Below, in pieces: positions 1 to 9,372 of a stretch of DNA of 64,000 nucleotides. Position 1 is the first letter of the stretch, and every line of letters starts with the position of its first letter. The notes below the pieces were generated by a model. The model was not told the origin of the DNA. It was given only the letters and a program-made list of their open reading frames with translations, and searched no databases. Source of the stretch: Pycnococcus provasolii (lineage: Eukaryota; Chlorophyta; Pseudoscourfieldiophyceae; Pseudoscourfieldiales; Pycnococcaceae); the NCBI GenBank assembly GCA_938743325.2, contig OW568864.1, positions 868,001 through 932,000 of the forward strand, given 5' to 3'. The position numbers were made by a program, and so were the translations under genes.

Positions 1-534
1 GTCTCCAATTTTGCGACGTCCTCCTTGTGAGCCGCCAGCTCCTCCTCGCGTTTTTTGAGCGCTTTTTTTATTTTTTTTTTTTTGTCAACTTGTCGAGACG
101 CGCCATCTGCTCCTTCGCCTGCAGCTTGGCTGGCCGCAGCTTCGCCACCTCCGCCGCCACCGCCTTCAGGCGCTTCTCCGCCGATGCCATCGACGTCTGC
201 ACCTTCTTGCGCTTCGCCGTCTGGTCGTCGCGCTCCTTTTGGAGCGGCGCGCGATCGTGCTCGCGTGCACATCCGCGCACGATGCCTGCGCCACCCCAAG
301 CGCCAGCCGCACGCCCGCCAGCTCGCTCTTGTGGTAGAGCAGCTGCACGAGCGCGAGCTTCGCGCGCTGCTCGGCGAGCTCCTCCTTCAAGCTGTTGAAC
401 TTGTCAGCCTCCTCAGCACATGGAGCAGGACATGACGAGCTCTCACCACCACCACCATCGCCAACAAAGGCAGACGACGACGCCGATGAAGACGCCGTGA
501 ACGTCCCCACCCATCTGAAGCAAGTGATGGACAA
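1..534 (-). pseudogene. edge of a coiled-coil protein gene, frame disrupted
   Basis: On the minus strand two overlapping frames carry one continuous-looking, highly charged helical protein. The upstream frame (about 534 to 260) has a Ser/Gly-rich head and then a helical run beginning EEADKFNSLKEELAEQRAKL. The downstream frame (280 to 68) continues with many Lys, Glu, Arg and Ala (AEKRLKAVAAEVAKLRPAKL). The helical, coiled-coil-like reading resumes beyond a T-rich homopolymer at 62-83 and runs off the left edge. Passing from one frame to the next needs a frame change near 255-280 and another at the homopolymer. Causes could be a broken gene, short introns, or homopolymer length errors in the assembly. 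No family is recognised and the true start is not visible; the earliest in-frame candidate is a TTG, not an ATG. Part of the gene lies outside the window. Confidence 0.4.
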
Positions 535-974
535 GGAACCACCCCCAAAGTCAGAAGTACTACCGGGTACCTTTACGCGAGCAGTTTCCTCCTACTGTAT
601 ATTTTGTCCAGTTTTTGTCACGATTGCCCACTCTGGGAGCACAGCTTGTCCCTGTATGTACAAGGGTGTTGGTTGGATCTGCCAAGCTTGCGAGCTGGTA
701 CAGTTTGCCAAACCTCTAGCCCTAGCCCTAACCCAGTCGGAGGTTTGGCAAACTGTACCAGCTCGCAAGCTTGGCAGATCCAACCAACACCCTTGTACAT
801 ACTGGGACAAGGTGCAGTAGTTCCCCTTGGCCGGGATCACCTTGCAAGCTCGCGGCCGGTGTGCAAGGTGTGTTTTTTTGTTTTTTTCACTGGCCGGAGT
901 TTGGTAAGAAATAAGGAAGGGAAACCTCCTCTCCTCCTGGTTGGTGCGTAGGATATCACCTCACATACAGTACC
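535..974. other. intergenic: foldback and 5' leader of the RING gene
   Basis: Apart from the foldback this stretch has no credible coding frame. TACTGTA occurs at 593-599 and TACAGTA at 966-972; the second ends two bases before the RING start codon. Confidence 0.5.
645..811. repeat. foldback: 72-bp inverted repeat with telomere-like loop
   Basis: Arms 645-716 and 740-811 are reverse complements over 72 bp with a single mismatch (T at 653). The 23-nt loop (717-739) contains CCCTAGCCCTAACCC, a telomere-like string. The same peptide string therefore appears in translations of both strands, which marks the hairpin and not a gene. It lies in the 5' region between the coiled-coil gene and the RING gene. 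No target-site duplication was recognised. It could be a foldback or MITE-like element, or the product of a repair event that copied one arm. Confidence 0.9.
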
Positions 975-1805
975 ATGCCCAATGTTGTCGCGTTCTCCAA
1001 CTCGCCCTCGGTGGTGATTGCTGACGCTCCTGGTGCTGGTGCTAGTGCCGTTGCTCCTGCTCCTGGTGCCGTTGCTCCTTCAAGCAAGCCTCAGATGACC
1101 GTCGAAGCCGCACTCGAACAACTCGGAGTCGAACTCAAGTGCCCCGTCTGCCTCAGCCTACTCGGAACGCCGTGCGCGCGCCTGCCGTGCTCGCACTACT
1201 TCTGCAAAGAGTGCATCGACGCCGTCATCGCACACGGTGGGAGAGACGCGAGGTGCCCGTGCTGCAAGGTGCCAGCGGGCCGAAGGCAGGTTTCGAGCGA
1301 CGAGAAGATGGACAGAACTGTGCACCTCTACAAAAAACTTGAGTGGGCGCTCGACACACAAATCTACATGAGCCAGCAGCCTGGTCCCGCCATGTTCACG
1401 CAGATGCCCGCACGAATGTCCGTACCAACGTCGTCGCCGTTGCCGTCGCTGTCACCGCCTCGGGAAAACTCGAGAGGTGCTGCTGCTGCTGCTGCTGATG
1501 ATGCTTCTGCAGGTCTCACGTCGTCGCCGGACCCGATGTCGCAGGAAGAGACCTACCGCAAAGTGTCCCAAGACGGCGACGACGCCACTGAAATTCCAAG
1601 CACACCCGTGCCAAAGGCACTGCCGCAGCACACCACGCCACGCCTCCCGTCACGAGACTTCGAGAAGAAACGTGGCAAAGAAGTCGAACAGCTTGCTACT
1701 GTAGGGCTTGGACCAAACCCCAAGCGTTTCAAGAAGCAGTATGTGCGTGCATTGGATCCCGAGCTCCGCCTGCCGCTCGTCTCTTTCGATTATGGAGACG
1801 AATGA
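975..1805 (+). CDS. RING-finger protein (probable E3 ubiquitin ligase)
   Basis: 276 aa. Residues about 56-98 form a C3HC4 RING: CPVC near the start, CSHYFCKEC in the middle, CPCC at the end. This arrangement binds two zinc ions and recruits an E2 enzyme, so the protein is likely a ubiquitin ligase. The N-terminus is Ala/Pro/Gly-rich. The rest is low-complexity, rich in Ser, Pro, Asp and Ala, with no second domain recognised. A basic segment precedes the end (NPKRFKKQYVRAL). The ATG at 975 opens the frame and is the first ATG after a TACAGTA motif. Spacing of the RING recalls BRCA1-like or TRAF-like RINGs, but no BRCT domain is present. Substrate is unknown. Confidence 0.85.
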   Translation: MPNVVAFSNSPSVVIADAPGAGASAVAPAPGAVAPSSKPQMTVEAALEQLGVELKCPVCLSLLGTPCARLPCSHYFCKECIDAVIAHGGRDARCPCCKVPAGRRQVSSDEKMDRTVHLYKKLEWALDTQIYMSQQPGPAMFTQMPARMSVPTSSPLPSLSPPRENSRGAAAAAADDASAGLTSSPDPMSQEETYRKVSQDGDDATEIPSTPVPKALPQHTTPRLPSRDFEKKRGKEVEQLATVGLGPNPKRFKKQYVRALDPELRLPLVSFDYGDE

Positions 1806-3822
1806 ACTCGTTTTCTCCAAGTTGTTGTGCAAAAGCAAAATTGTTACATGTTGTCGTTTTTTTATTGAACATAAAGCCCTTACAACCGCACGCACGATCG
1901 AGCAGAAGCAACGAGTGCGATCCAGTCGTGCCTTAATAGGGCGTCTCGTGCGCCGCCTGGTGTAAGCGCGATGCTGTCGTCTTCTTTCAGCATGTCTAGT
2001 GACGGTAAGGACGTTTCGTCTTGTCTCCCGTCATCGTTGTCGTCGTCGTCGTCTCCGCATCCACCCCGCTGCCGAACGAGAATCTCGAGACGTGAGTCGC
2101 GCCGGTATGCACTGCTGTCAAGGGTAATCTCAACCGTCTCGCCTTCTGACGATGCGCTCCCGCATACCGCCTAATGTTACTTTTGCCACGCCACATTGCC
2201 GCGACGTGCTTGCGTGCATCGTGGGTGGTAGTAGGCGCAAGGAGACACCTTTGCGCAACTTTTGTAAATGCTGGCGACGCGCTCGGTGCGCACAACGTCC
2301 ACGCGACGCGCATGAAGATAACCCCGAATTGAATTTCCAGTGAGAATATACCTAGCCCTAATACATGATTGATGGTGAACATAAACAAAAAAGGCAACTC
2401 AACTGTTCCACCTCGCAAAAAAATCAATCATTCAACTAATCAATCAATCATGCGCTGGGACGTGATGACTGAAACCTATACTCTCTCTACAGACGTGAAC
2501 TTGACCTTAAAGGCCTTAAGTGAAGTTACGCTGGAAGTGAATATAAAGTAGTAAGAACCACTGGTAGTGGCCACCACTGAGAATCAGTTTGGTCTCCCCT
2601 CTGACTACGGAAAAGGTAGACAAAGAGTAGAATGATCGATTACAAGATACTCATCGGACGAGCCCATCTAGTGGCTCGCCCACAGGACGCCTCTGGGCCG
2701 ACCAGGGGCCTCAGGAGACACCTCTTCACCACCGTAGAAGTGGCGATAAGGCCTTCAATCAAATCTCATCCAAATCCAACCCAATATCTTCACCAGTAGG
2801 TAAATCAGGAGCCAGGGAGCCGCCACTCCTTCACATGTTAAGGGCAATCTGAGCGGAGAATCGGACATGGAATTCGCGTTCGCGATCACCGCGCACGCAA
2901 AATCGCGCCTTGATCACAGCGGCGCACGGAAACGCGGAGGGTGGTGGCTTGGGGCTGGAAAGGACACTGCTGTGCGCTATCGCGGGTAAACTTCCAGAAC
3001 ACACTCTCGCGGCTATCGACGCTCTGGCCGCCTGTGCGACGTCTCCCATTGTCCGAGGTGCGATTGCTGGAAGTGGCATCCTGGGAATGATATCCCAGGA
3101 CAACGCTGTCTTTGTTGTCATGTTGTGTGTGTTTCACTGTTTCTTGCAGATGAACACGAGACTTTACCGTGGTACATACAACACCGTGGGGGATCCAGGC
3201 CACCTGAGGGACACCTTGAGGGACAGTTACATAGTAAACCTTTACTATCGTGGTGGTAGGTTTTCTAACAGCCCAATATTGTCATTTTGTCATGTACCTC
3301 TACGGCTCTACCTCTACGACGTGAACTACCGACCAAACCAGTTGCCAGTTTCCAGACTTGCCAGTGAATGGCGGAATCCAAAAGTACCTCCCGCTATTCA
3401 CTGGCAACTGGACCGAAACTCACGCATCAGGAGCGTGTGTCCACTGTCCAGGCCAGGCGTCTACGGTAGCTCGCGCCTCGCGGCCGAACTACGGTTGTTT
3501 TTGTACAGTACATATGTAGGTGGATTCAAGTGCTTTACACTTTACAGTAGTTCTCTAGACTAAGGTTAACTAAACCTTAAAATTTGTCAAATTCGCACCA
3601 AAAGTGCCTATGATCATCTGATAATTAACCTTGAAATTGTTTTCTAAGGGCGAATTCAATTCATTCGGGGTTTGGCAAGTTCCCCCAAGTTCAGCGAGCG
3701 AGTTGAGTATTCGGGGTTTCGCATGCCCCCTGGGCCTGGCCGAATATTCCGTGGCGTTTCTTGAGGCGTGAAGTTTGCCTTTGCCGCACTTCCATGGCGA
3801 CGACACTTGTCTGCGACTCATC
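1806..3822. other. gene-poor region, possible unmodelled exon(s) near 2850-3560
   Basis: About 2 kb without a confident gene. 2340-2560 is AT-rich with runs such as AATCAATCAATCA. From 2852 to 3563 one plus frame stays open for over 230 codons but has no ATG until an internal one at 3150. Just before that ATG is a textbook 3' splice site (TTTCACTGTTTCTTGCAG, ending at 3149). An ATG at 2867 opens a different 40-codon frame. No family was recognised in any frame. Imperfect hairpins occur around 3340-3415. ATTCGGGGT occurs at 3663 and 3709; TACAGTA occurs at 3504 and 3543. Confidence 0.4.
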
Positions 3823-5169
3823 ATGACTTTGATTGCTCGGGGAAGGGCGCATCTGCCTTGTGGTGGCTGGACATCAACATCGACCTTCCGACAATACCAA
3901 AGCTGTCGGAAGGCATTGCACGCCACGCGCGCGAATGCGGATTGTGATTATACAAAGTCTATGGCGTCATGCATGGTCATCGGCGCGGGACCCGCGGGAA
4001 CTTTACTCGTGTCGCGTCTCCTTGAACAGCGAACGACGTCTGATGATTTGTCTGAGGGTGGTGGACCCATCCTGTGGATCAGCAGAGACGAACAGTTTGG
4101 TGCGGGAGCCGTACGCTTGTACGAGGATGCGCCGGCGAACACCATTGCCGAACGTGTGAAACAAGTCTTCGTCGGGGAACGGGCACCACTCCTGTCCCGG
4201 AGCCTGTACGCGAACGGATCGCAAAAGATAAAAGACATCTTTGAGCTCGCATACGCGCCAACCGGAGGTGTCGGGAGCGTGAACGTCGGTGGGATGGACC
4301 TGCGATCGTTTCATCCACTCAAGAGAATTGCTGACGCGCTAGACTTGCTCGGCGACGCAATTCTTGAGCAAGGAGCGGACGTCGTGCAAGCGCGACCACG
4401 CACAAACATAAGTAGACTCACGCAAATGCACGGAGGTTTGTGGGCAGCATACGACGACACCGGCGAACGTGTTGGAGTTGCACGAGATGTCGCTCTGGCG
4501 GTGGGCGTGCAGCCAAAGCCACCAAGCGTGCATATTGACGCAGACGTCATACCGCTCACTACCGCCCTCAGCATGAGACAGCTACGGCACCACGCTGCAG
4601 AACGCCCCATTTCACATGCCGTGGTTGTGGGAGCGAGTCACAGTGGAGCCCTTGCTGCATTGTATCTTTCAGAGGTTGCTGACCACGTCACCGTGCTTCA
4701 CCGCTCACCCGTCAAGATTGCCATCAACCTTGGAGATCAGTACGGGTATTTGCACGAATTTACGGGGTTAAAAGGTGCGGCTGCGGGATTTGCCATAGAG
4801 CAAGGCTGGACAAGCATTGGCGCGTCGCTGCGGCTGGTCGACACCACTGCGCAGCACAACGCAATCGATGCGTGCTGCGACAGACTTGCGTGTGAATTCA
4901 AGCATGCAAGGTTGAGCAACGCGGACATGCCGCGTGTTTCGGCAAAGGCGAGGCGCAACGTCCGCCTCATCGCTAGCGCGAATAACAACGGCGACAACAT
5001 CGGCGACGTGCATTGTATTGGTATTTTTCATCTTTTTCCTTTTGACCCCCGTCTGTGCTGCCCGTCACGCCTCACGGGAAGCTTTGGAGCGCATTTTACT
5101 ACGAGTAGTTTGCCTTTCATTCTCCACCTGAATTCATTCTGTGGCATTCTATTCTGTCAGCATTGGTGA
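3823..5169 (+). CDS. FAD/NAD(P)-dependent oxidoreductase-like protein
   Basis: 448 aa from the ATG at 3823, or 402 aa from the ATG at 3961. The Rossmann dinucleotide motif GAGPAG follows directly after the second ATG (CMVIGAGPAGTLL). A second glycine-rich nucleotide-binding stretch is HAVVVGASHSGALAALYL near residue 265. Two such motifs are typical of pyridine-nucleotide-disulphide oxidoreductases and flavin monooxygenase relatives. The extra N-terminal segment from 3823 is rich in Arg and Ala and could be an organelle-targeting peptide. The last 55 residues (after about 5010) are hydrophobic and unlike an enzyme tail; a GT-rich site near 5018 and a CAG near 5160 suggest an unspliced intron with a further exon not resolved. 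Substrate is unknown. The stop lies only 10 bases before the formin start codon. Confidence 0.65.
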   Translation: MTLIARGRAHLPCGGWTSTSTFRQYQSCRKALHATRANADCDYTKSMASCMVIGAGPAGTLLVSRLLEQRTTSDDLSEGGGPILWISRDEQFGAGAVRLYEDAPANTIAERVKQVFVGERAPLLSRSLYANGSQKIKDIFELAYAPTGGVGSVNVGGMDLRSFHPLKRIADALDLLGDAILEQGADVVQARPRTNISRLTQMHGGLWAAYDDTGERVGVARDVALAVGVQPKPPSVHIDADVIPLTTALSMRQLRHHAAERPISHAVVVGASHSGALAALYLSEVADHVTVLHRSPVKIAINLGDQYGYLHEFTGLKGAAAGFAIEQGWTSIGASLRLVDTTAQHNAIDACCDRLACEFKHARLSNADMPRVSAKARRNVRLIASANNNGDNIGDVHCIGIFHLFPFDPRLCCPSRLTGSFGAHFTTSSLPFILHLNSFCGILFCQHW

Positions 5170-5181
5170 GTCTCGTGAGTG

Positions 5182-8100
5182 ATGGGTGCGGAGGCGTCGT
5201 CTCAGAAGTCTCAGCAGTTTCATTCTGCGTCGTCGCAGGAGCTTGGTGGTGGTGGTGGTGGCTGGTGGGATGACGACGAAATTTCGTCATCCTCCTCCGG
5301 TGAAGATCTTCAGGACTTGGATTCGAATGGTGGGCACAATGTTGCTCCTAGTCGCTTGAATTCAGGGACGGAGACCACGCATTCACACCCGCTCGCGATT
5401 CCCTCGTTCGTGTCACCTGTGCCCACTCGAGCTTCGCTCACGCACGCGAGACAAGTCATGCCTACGTCGGTCGCGGGAGTGAGACTGCCCACAGAAGTCC
5501 TGCTGAGACTCGGACCGCGCGTATACGGACTCGCGCACACGCCGCCGGCGAGTGCGCCGTCGACAACGGCGCACGCAAAGAGCTTGAAGAAAATTATACC
5601 CGCTCTCAGAAGGAAATGCCCGCACGTTCAAGAAGGAGACGTCATGCTCGTGCACGTGGGACCGTGGATCGTCCAAGGACTCTACGCCAGCGAGACGTTC
5701 GCCATGTTCCAGGACAACGTTCTGCAGTTCGCTTGTGACCCGGAAGGAGTCGCGCCGACGGGAATCGCACCTTTCGACACCATGGTCTCTATCGCGCAGA
5801 GCGCGCACTCGTGGCTTGGTATGGGGGAACAAAATGTCGTTGTACTCTTCACTGGGTTTGGTCTCACCGCCGCCGGATCTGCAGGGTCGCTGCTGAGTTT
5901 CCTGGCTGCCGCTCTTCTTTTGCATAACGCAGACGTGGACACGTCCGCTGACGCTTACGCCGAGGTGGAAAGACTCGCTATGGCGTCCATCGGCGCGGCG
6001 CCCGCCTTCGCAACGCGCCAAGCGGTTGAGAGTAGCTCGATGTTTGGAGCGATGCGACGACTTTCGTTTGCCACGAACGCTGCATCGCCGACGCCGGCGG
6101 AGAACCAAGACGACGACGTGAGGACCACGCCGCAGCTCAGGCGCAAGCTAAGCTTGGCTGCTCCAACAGCAGTGCAGGCGGCGGCGCAGTCCGGACGCGA
6201 TATCGACGGCATCAAGTCCAGCCCGCTCAACGCCGAAGCATCAGCCGCCGCGTCGGCGGTGCTCGCATGCCCAGTCACCACCGCGGCGCAGCGCAGATAC
6301 CTCGGATATCTGTGCAATGTCGTGCACAGCCCCGCGCTACCTCGACGTTTTGCCATCCCGCTACGCCTGCTGCGCGTTGTCGTTCACGGCTGCTCGGGTA
6401 TGGCTCGCGCAGCTGGGCATGGCCTGCGTGTGAGCGTCAGTGGGGTGAACCCGCAACATTGCGGGCCGATGGACGAGGACAACGGCATACGCGAACGCTT
6501 CGTCGCGGAGTGCGACCAGGACGGGCTGATGGCTGATCCCGTCGGATTCGATGCCACCGGAAATTGTGCGGGCGGCCTCGTCGTGCGCGGTGACGTTGTA
6601 ATTGCAGTGTCGCTGGCTGCGACGCAGACAGACGAGGGGTTCGAGCTGCCGATGCGGCTGCTCTTCACCTTTGCGTTTCATACCGGCTTCGTGGACGCGG
6701 GAATGCTGCGCGTCACACGCCACCAGCTCGACGTATGGGACGCGCCTGATGCAAAAGAAGCTGACGAGTGGATGCTCGACATGATCATGGAAGGGATTCC
6801 ATCAATGGACGATGACGGTGCAGTGAAGGAGGCCATTAATGAGCCGTTTGACATCTCACAAGTGCGCGAGGCTGCTCGCGAGGCTGTGTGGAGCCCCCTG
6901 CGTGGCAGTGGAATCAGCAGCGTCAGCAGCGCTGAGGAGGATCAACCGGAGAGTGCTGATGCTGGCAGCAAAGGTGTTGCCACGTTGGAAGAGGTCGGTG
7001 CTAAAGAGGTCGGTGCTAAATTACACGACGAGATTCAAACGCCGATTCGCACGTTTTCTGGGGGCTTGACATCCTCCTTGACCGCCAAAACACCATCAAG
7101 TTCCAAAGTGCGACGTCAGGATTCTCCCGCTGCACGTGCAATTGCGGATGCGGTTGCAGCTGCGGCTGCTGCTAACAACGCGGCTCATTCGGGGGCAATA
7201 CCATCAGAGGACGTCACCAAGAAGCTCCCACAGCAGCCACCTGCACCACCACCGCCGAATCGCGCACCGGGTGCGCCGCCGCCACCACCACCGCCACCGC
7301 CGCCGCCGCCACCGCCTCCTCCTCCTCCTCGCGCACCAGGCGCGCCGCCTCCCCCACCGCCTCCCCCACCGCCTCCTCGCGCACCAGGCGCACCGCCACC
7401 ACCGCCGCCACCACCGGGATCGGCAGCAGCTGCTGCGCCACAACGCCTTCCCAATGTGCCCCTGAAGCCTTTTTTTTGGAAAAAGCACCCGCCATCGCGC
7501 GGTGGGATGTCGAATATCTTCAGCCACATCTCAAGTCCTGCACCGATGCTGGAAGGCGACATGCAAATGCTGGCTGAGGCTATCTTCCGTGCAAAGCAGT
7601 CGACGGTGCGCACACCTTCGAAAAAGCCGGAATCTACGCCGACTAAGACGCCAGGGGGTACGCAGCGAATGCCTCTGCCCGCGCTTCGCATCGTGGACGC
7701 GCGCCGAGCAAACAACGTTTCCATCCTCTGCTCGCGATTTCGAAAAATCAGACCATTCGAGCTCGCGTCAGCCATGGCGGCTGGTTCAGAGTGGGTACTC
7801 GCTCCCGAGCAGGCGAGCGCGCTTGCCCAGGCATGCCCCACGCCGGATGAGTGCACAGCTTTTCGTGCGCTTCTGGAGACCGTCCAGGAAAAAACTCTGC
7901 CCTCCAATGCATCGGCGGCGGATCGTGCTGCCACGCTTCAGCTGCTGCCTCCCGAGCATATGCTCTGTGCTCTGGCTTCTATCCGCGGCGACATGCGTGC
8001 GAAAATGCAATCTGCGCTCTTTCTCGCGGGTGCTGCAGCCGCGCAGGAAGAGGCTGCTGTTGTGCTCGCATCATTTTCACGCGCGTGCACTGAGGTGCGA

Positions 8101-8952
8101 ACGTCCACGCTGTTGAAAGATGTGCTTCTCGAGATGCTGCGCGTGGGCAACCTCATCAATGCAGGCACTGCACGTGGCAACGCACTTGCCATTGACCTGG
8201 ACAGCCTTTCCAAGATTCGCACCTACAGAGCGGACATGAGCGAAGCTTCGACACGCGCGCTCGGGGCGATGGGTCTAGGTGGTATGCGTTTGCGTCATTT
8301 GTCGGACTTCATCGCACTTGCGGTTGTACACCGGCGTGAGTGGACAGCCGCATCGCGCTTGCCCATTCCCAGCCTGTTGGCGGAGGTTCCAAATGTGAAG
8401 CGCGCGGTGCAGCTCTCTTTCGATACGGCGACGGATGCAATTCGAAGGCTTCAGAGTGGGGTGGCTTCGACGTCTCGCGAAACTCGAGGTGGCAGTGCCG
8501 GTCGCGGCGTGAACGATAACGACGAGGTCGAAGTTGAAGAAGTCGAAGGCGACGCGCCATACCTGATGGACTGCGATGGCCTAAGGGATGAGCTTGCGAC
8601 AAGGCTCGGAGCAATTGAGGAGGACGTTGAGGCGCTGGGTGCATCGATGGAGGCAACTCAGACAGTGCTTGCGGATTTTGCGAAATATCTTTGCGGAGGA
8701 AGCGGCCCCGTCCTGCCGCAGGATCTCATGCAGGCGTGCTACGACTTTGCGACCACGATGGACGACAGCTTCAAGCATGTCTGTGGGAGTATGAAAAAGT
8801 CCTCCAGTAAACTTACTGCCACCGGTGTCAAGTCTAATGCTGCTGGAGGTGGTGGTGGCGGCGGCGGTGGCGGTGGTGTTACTATCAACAGTCTCGCGAG
8901 CATTGGAGAGGACGTGGCAGCTGCTGCGAAGCGCCGGCAGAACTCCGGGTAA
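5182..8952 (+). CDS. class II formin: PTEN-like + C2 + FH1 + FH2
   Basis: 1256 aa; actin nucleator and elongator. The ATG at 5182 begins MGAEASS, which fits an N-myristoylation signal (MGxxxS). Residues about 90-280 resemble a PTEN-type phosphatase fold, but where the catalytic Cys-x5-Arg loop should be the sequence reads VVVLFTGFGLTAAG, so it is presumably inactive. A C2-like beta domain follows (about 386-535). FH1 (about 678-755) has long polyproline runs separated by RAPGAP, used to bind profilin-actin. FH2 (about 758-1205) has LKPFFWKK, RANNVSILCSRFRKI and the GNLINAGTARGNA block. A polyglycine run sits near the C-terminus. This architecture is known from plant class II formins, where the PTEN-C2 part binds membrane. 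The tandem C2 and myristoylation both point to membrane anchoring. Confidence 0.9.
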   Translation: MGAEASSQKSQQFHSASSQELGGGGGGWWDDDEISSSSSGEDLQDLDSNGGHNVAPSRLNSGTETTHSHPLAIPSFVSPVPTRASLTHARQVMPTSVAGVRLPTEVLLRLGPRVYGLAHTPPASAPSTTAHAKSLKKIIPALRRKCPHVQEGDVMLVHVGPWIVQGLYASETFAMFQDNVLQFACDPEGVAPTGIAPFDTMVSIAQSAHSWLGMGEQNVVVLFTGFGLTAAGSAGSLLSFLAAALLLHNADVDTSADAYAEVERLAMASIGAAPAFATRQAVESSSMFGAMRRLSFATNAASPTPAENQDDDVRTTPQLRRKLSLAAPTAVQAAAQSGRDIDGIKSSPLNAEASAAASAVLACPVTTAAQRRYLGYLCNVVHSPALPRRFAIPLRLLRVVVHGCSGMARAAGHGLRVSVSGVNPQHCGPMDEDNGIRERFVAECDQDGLMADPVGFDATGNCAGGLVVRGDVVIAVSLAATQTDEGFELPMRLLFTFAFHTGFVDAGMLRVTRHQLDVWDAPDAKEADEWMLDMIMEGIPSMDDDGAVKEAINEPFDISQVREAAREAVWSPLRGSGISSVSSAEEDQPESADAGSKGVATLEEVGAKEVGAKLHDEIQTPIRTFSGGLTSSLTAKTPSSSKVRRQDSPAARAIADAVAAAAAANNAAHSGAIPSEDVTKKLPQQPPAPPPPNRAPGAPPPPPPPPPPPPPPPPPPRAPGAPPPPPPPPPPPRAPGAPPPPPPPPGSAAAAAPQRLPNVPLKPFFWKKHPPSRGGMSNIFSHISSPAPMLEGDMQMLAEAIFRAKQSTVRTPSKKPESTPTKTPGGTQRMPLPALRIVDARRANNVSILCSRFRKIRPFELASAMAAGSEWVLAPEQASALAQACPTPDECTAFRALLETVQEKTLPSNASAADRAATLQLLPPEHMLCALASIRGDMRAKMQSALFLAGAAAAQEEAAVVLASFSRACTEVRTSTLLKDVLLEMLRVGNLINAGTARGNALAIDLDSLSKIRTYRADMSEASTRALGAMGLGGMRLRHLSDFIALAVVHRREWTAASRLPIPSLLAEVPNVKRAVQLSFDTATDAIRRLQSGVASTSRETRGGSAGRGVNDNDEVEVEEVEGDAPYLMDCDGLRDELATRLGAIEEDVEALGASMEATQTVLADFAKYLCGGSGPVLPQDLMQACYDFATTMDDSFKHVCGSMKKSSSKLTATGVKSNAAGGGGGGGGGGGVTINSLASIGEDVAAAAKRRQNSG

Positions 8953-9372
8953 AGTTTTACCACTATGTGGCGCAGGCCACCACTGCCCTATCATGGTGCT
9001 ACACTCTTGTAAATGTTTTGTTTTTGTTGTTGTGTTGTAAATGCACGTCTATTACGATGGTATAGTACTGTACAACAGGTAGTTCGGAGGGGGAAATGTT
9101 TGCAAGCTTGCCTGAGGTGCTTGCCGCCCACCTTTGCCGCCCCCTAAAATCTTGCGGCCCCTCCAGGCAACCACCTAGGCGGGTCTTGCACTTCAGACAT
9201 CAGCGGCGCTCTGGATCGCATCTTATCACGGCGCGCGAGCCATCCCAAATCGAATCCGTCGCGTCTCGCGCTTGTGTTAGTTCGGTGGCAGGCAGGCCGT
9301 GTTGTGGTGCTGCGCTGCGCTGTGACTATCGCCCTCAGCCTCTAGACTCTGCACTTTCTCAGGTAGCCGACC
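8953..9372. other. intergenic between formin and sialyltransferase
   Basis: Holds the formin 3' region, with TTGTAAATG twice (TGTAA-type poly(A) signals are used in green algae), TACTGTA at 9066-9072, and the leader of the next gene. No coding frame is convincing. Confidence 0.4.

Noticed and set aside
618-951. Short open frames on both strands with a shared peptide
   Set aside because: The peptide repeats because both arms of the foldback are translated; not evidence of genes.
2910-3563. 217-codon plus-strand gene call
   Set aside because: It begins at TTG with no ATG for 80 codons, has no recognisable domain and spans a probable splice acceptor; recorded only as a possible exon region.
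7185-7934. 249-codon minus-strand Gly-rich frame
   Set aside because: It is the complement of the polyproline FH1 region of the formin.
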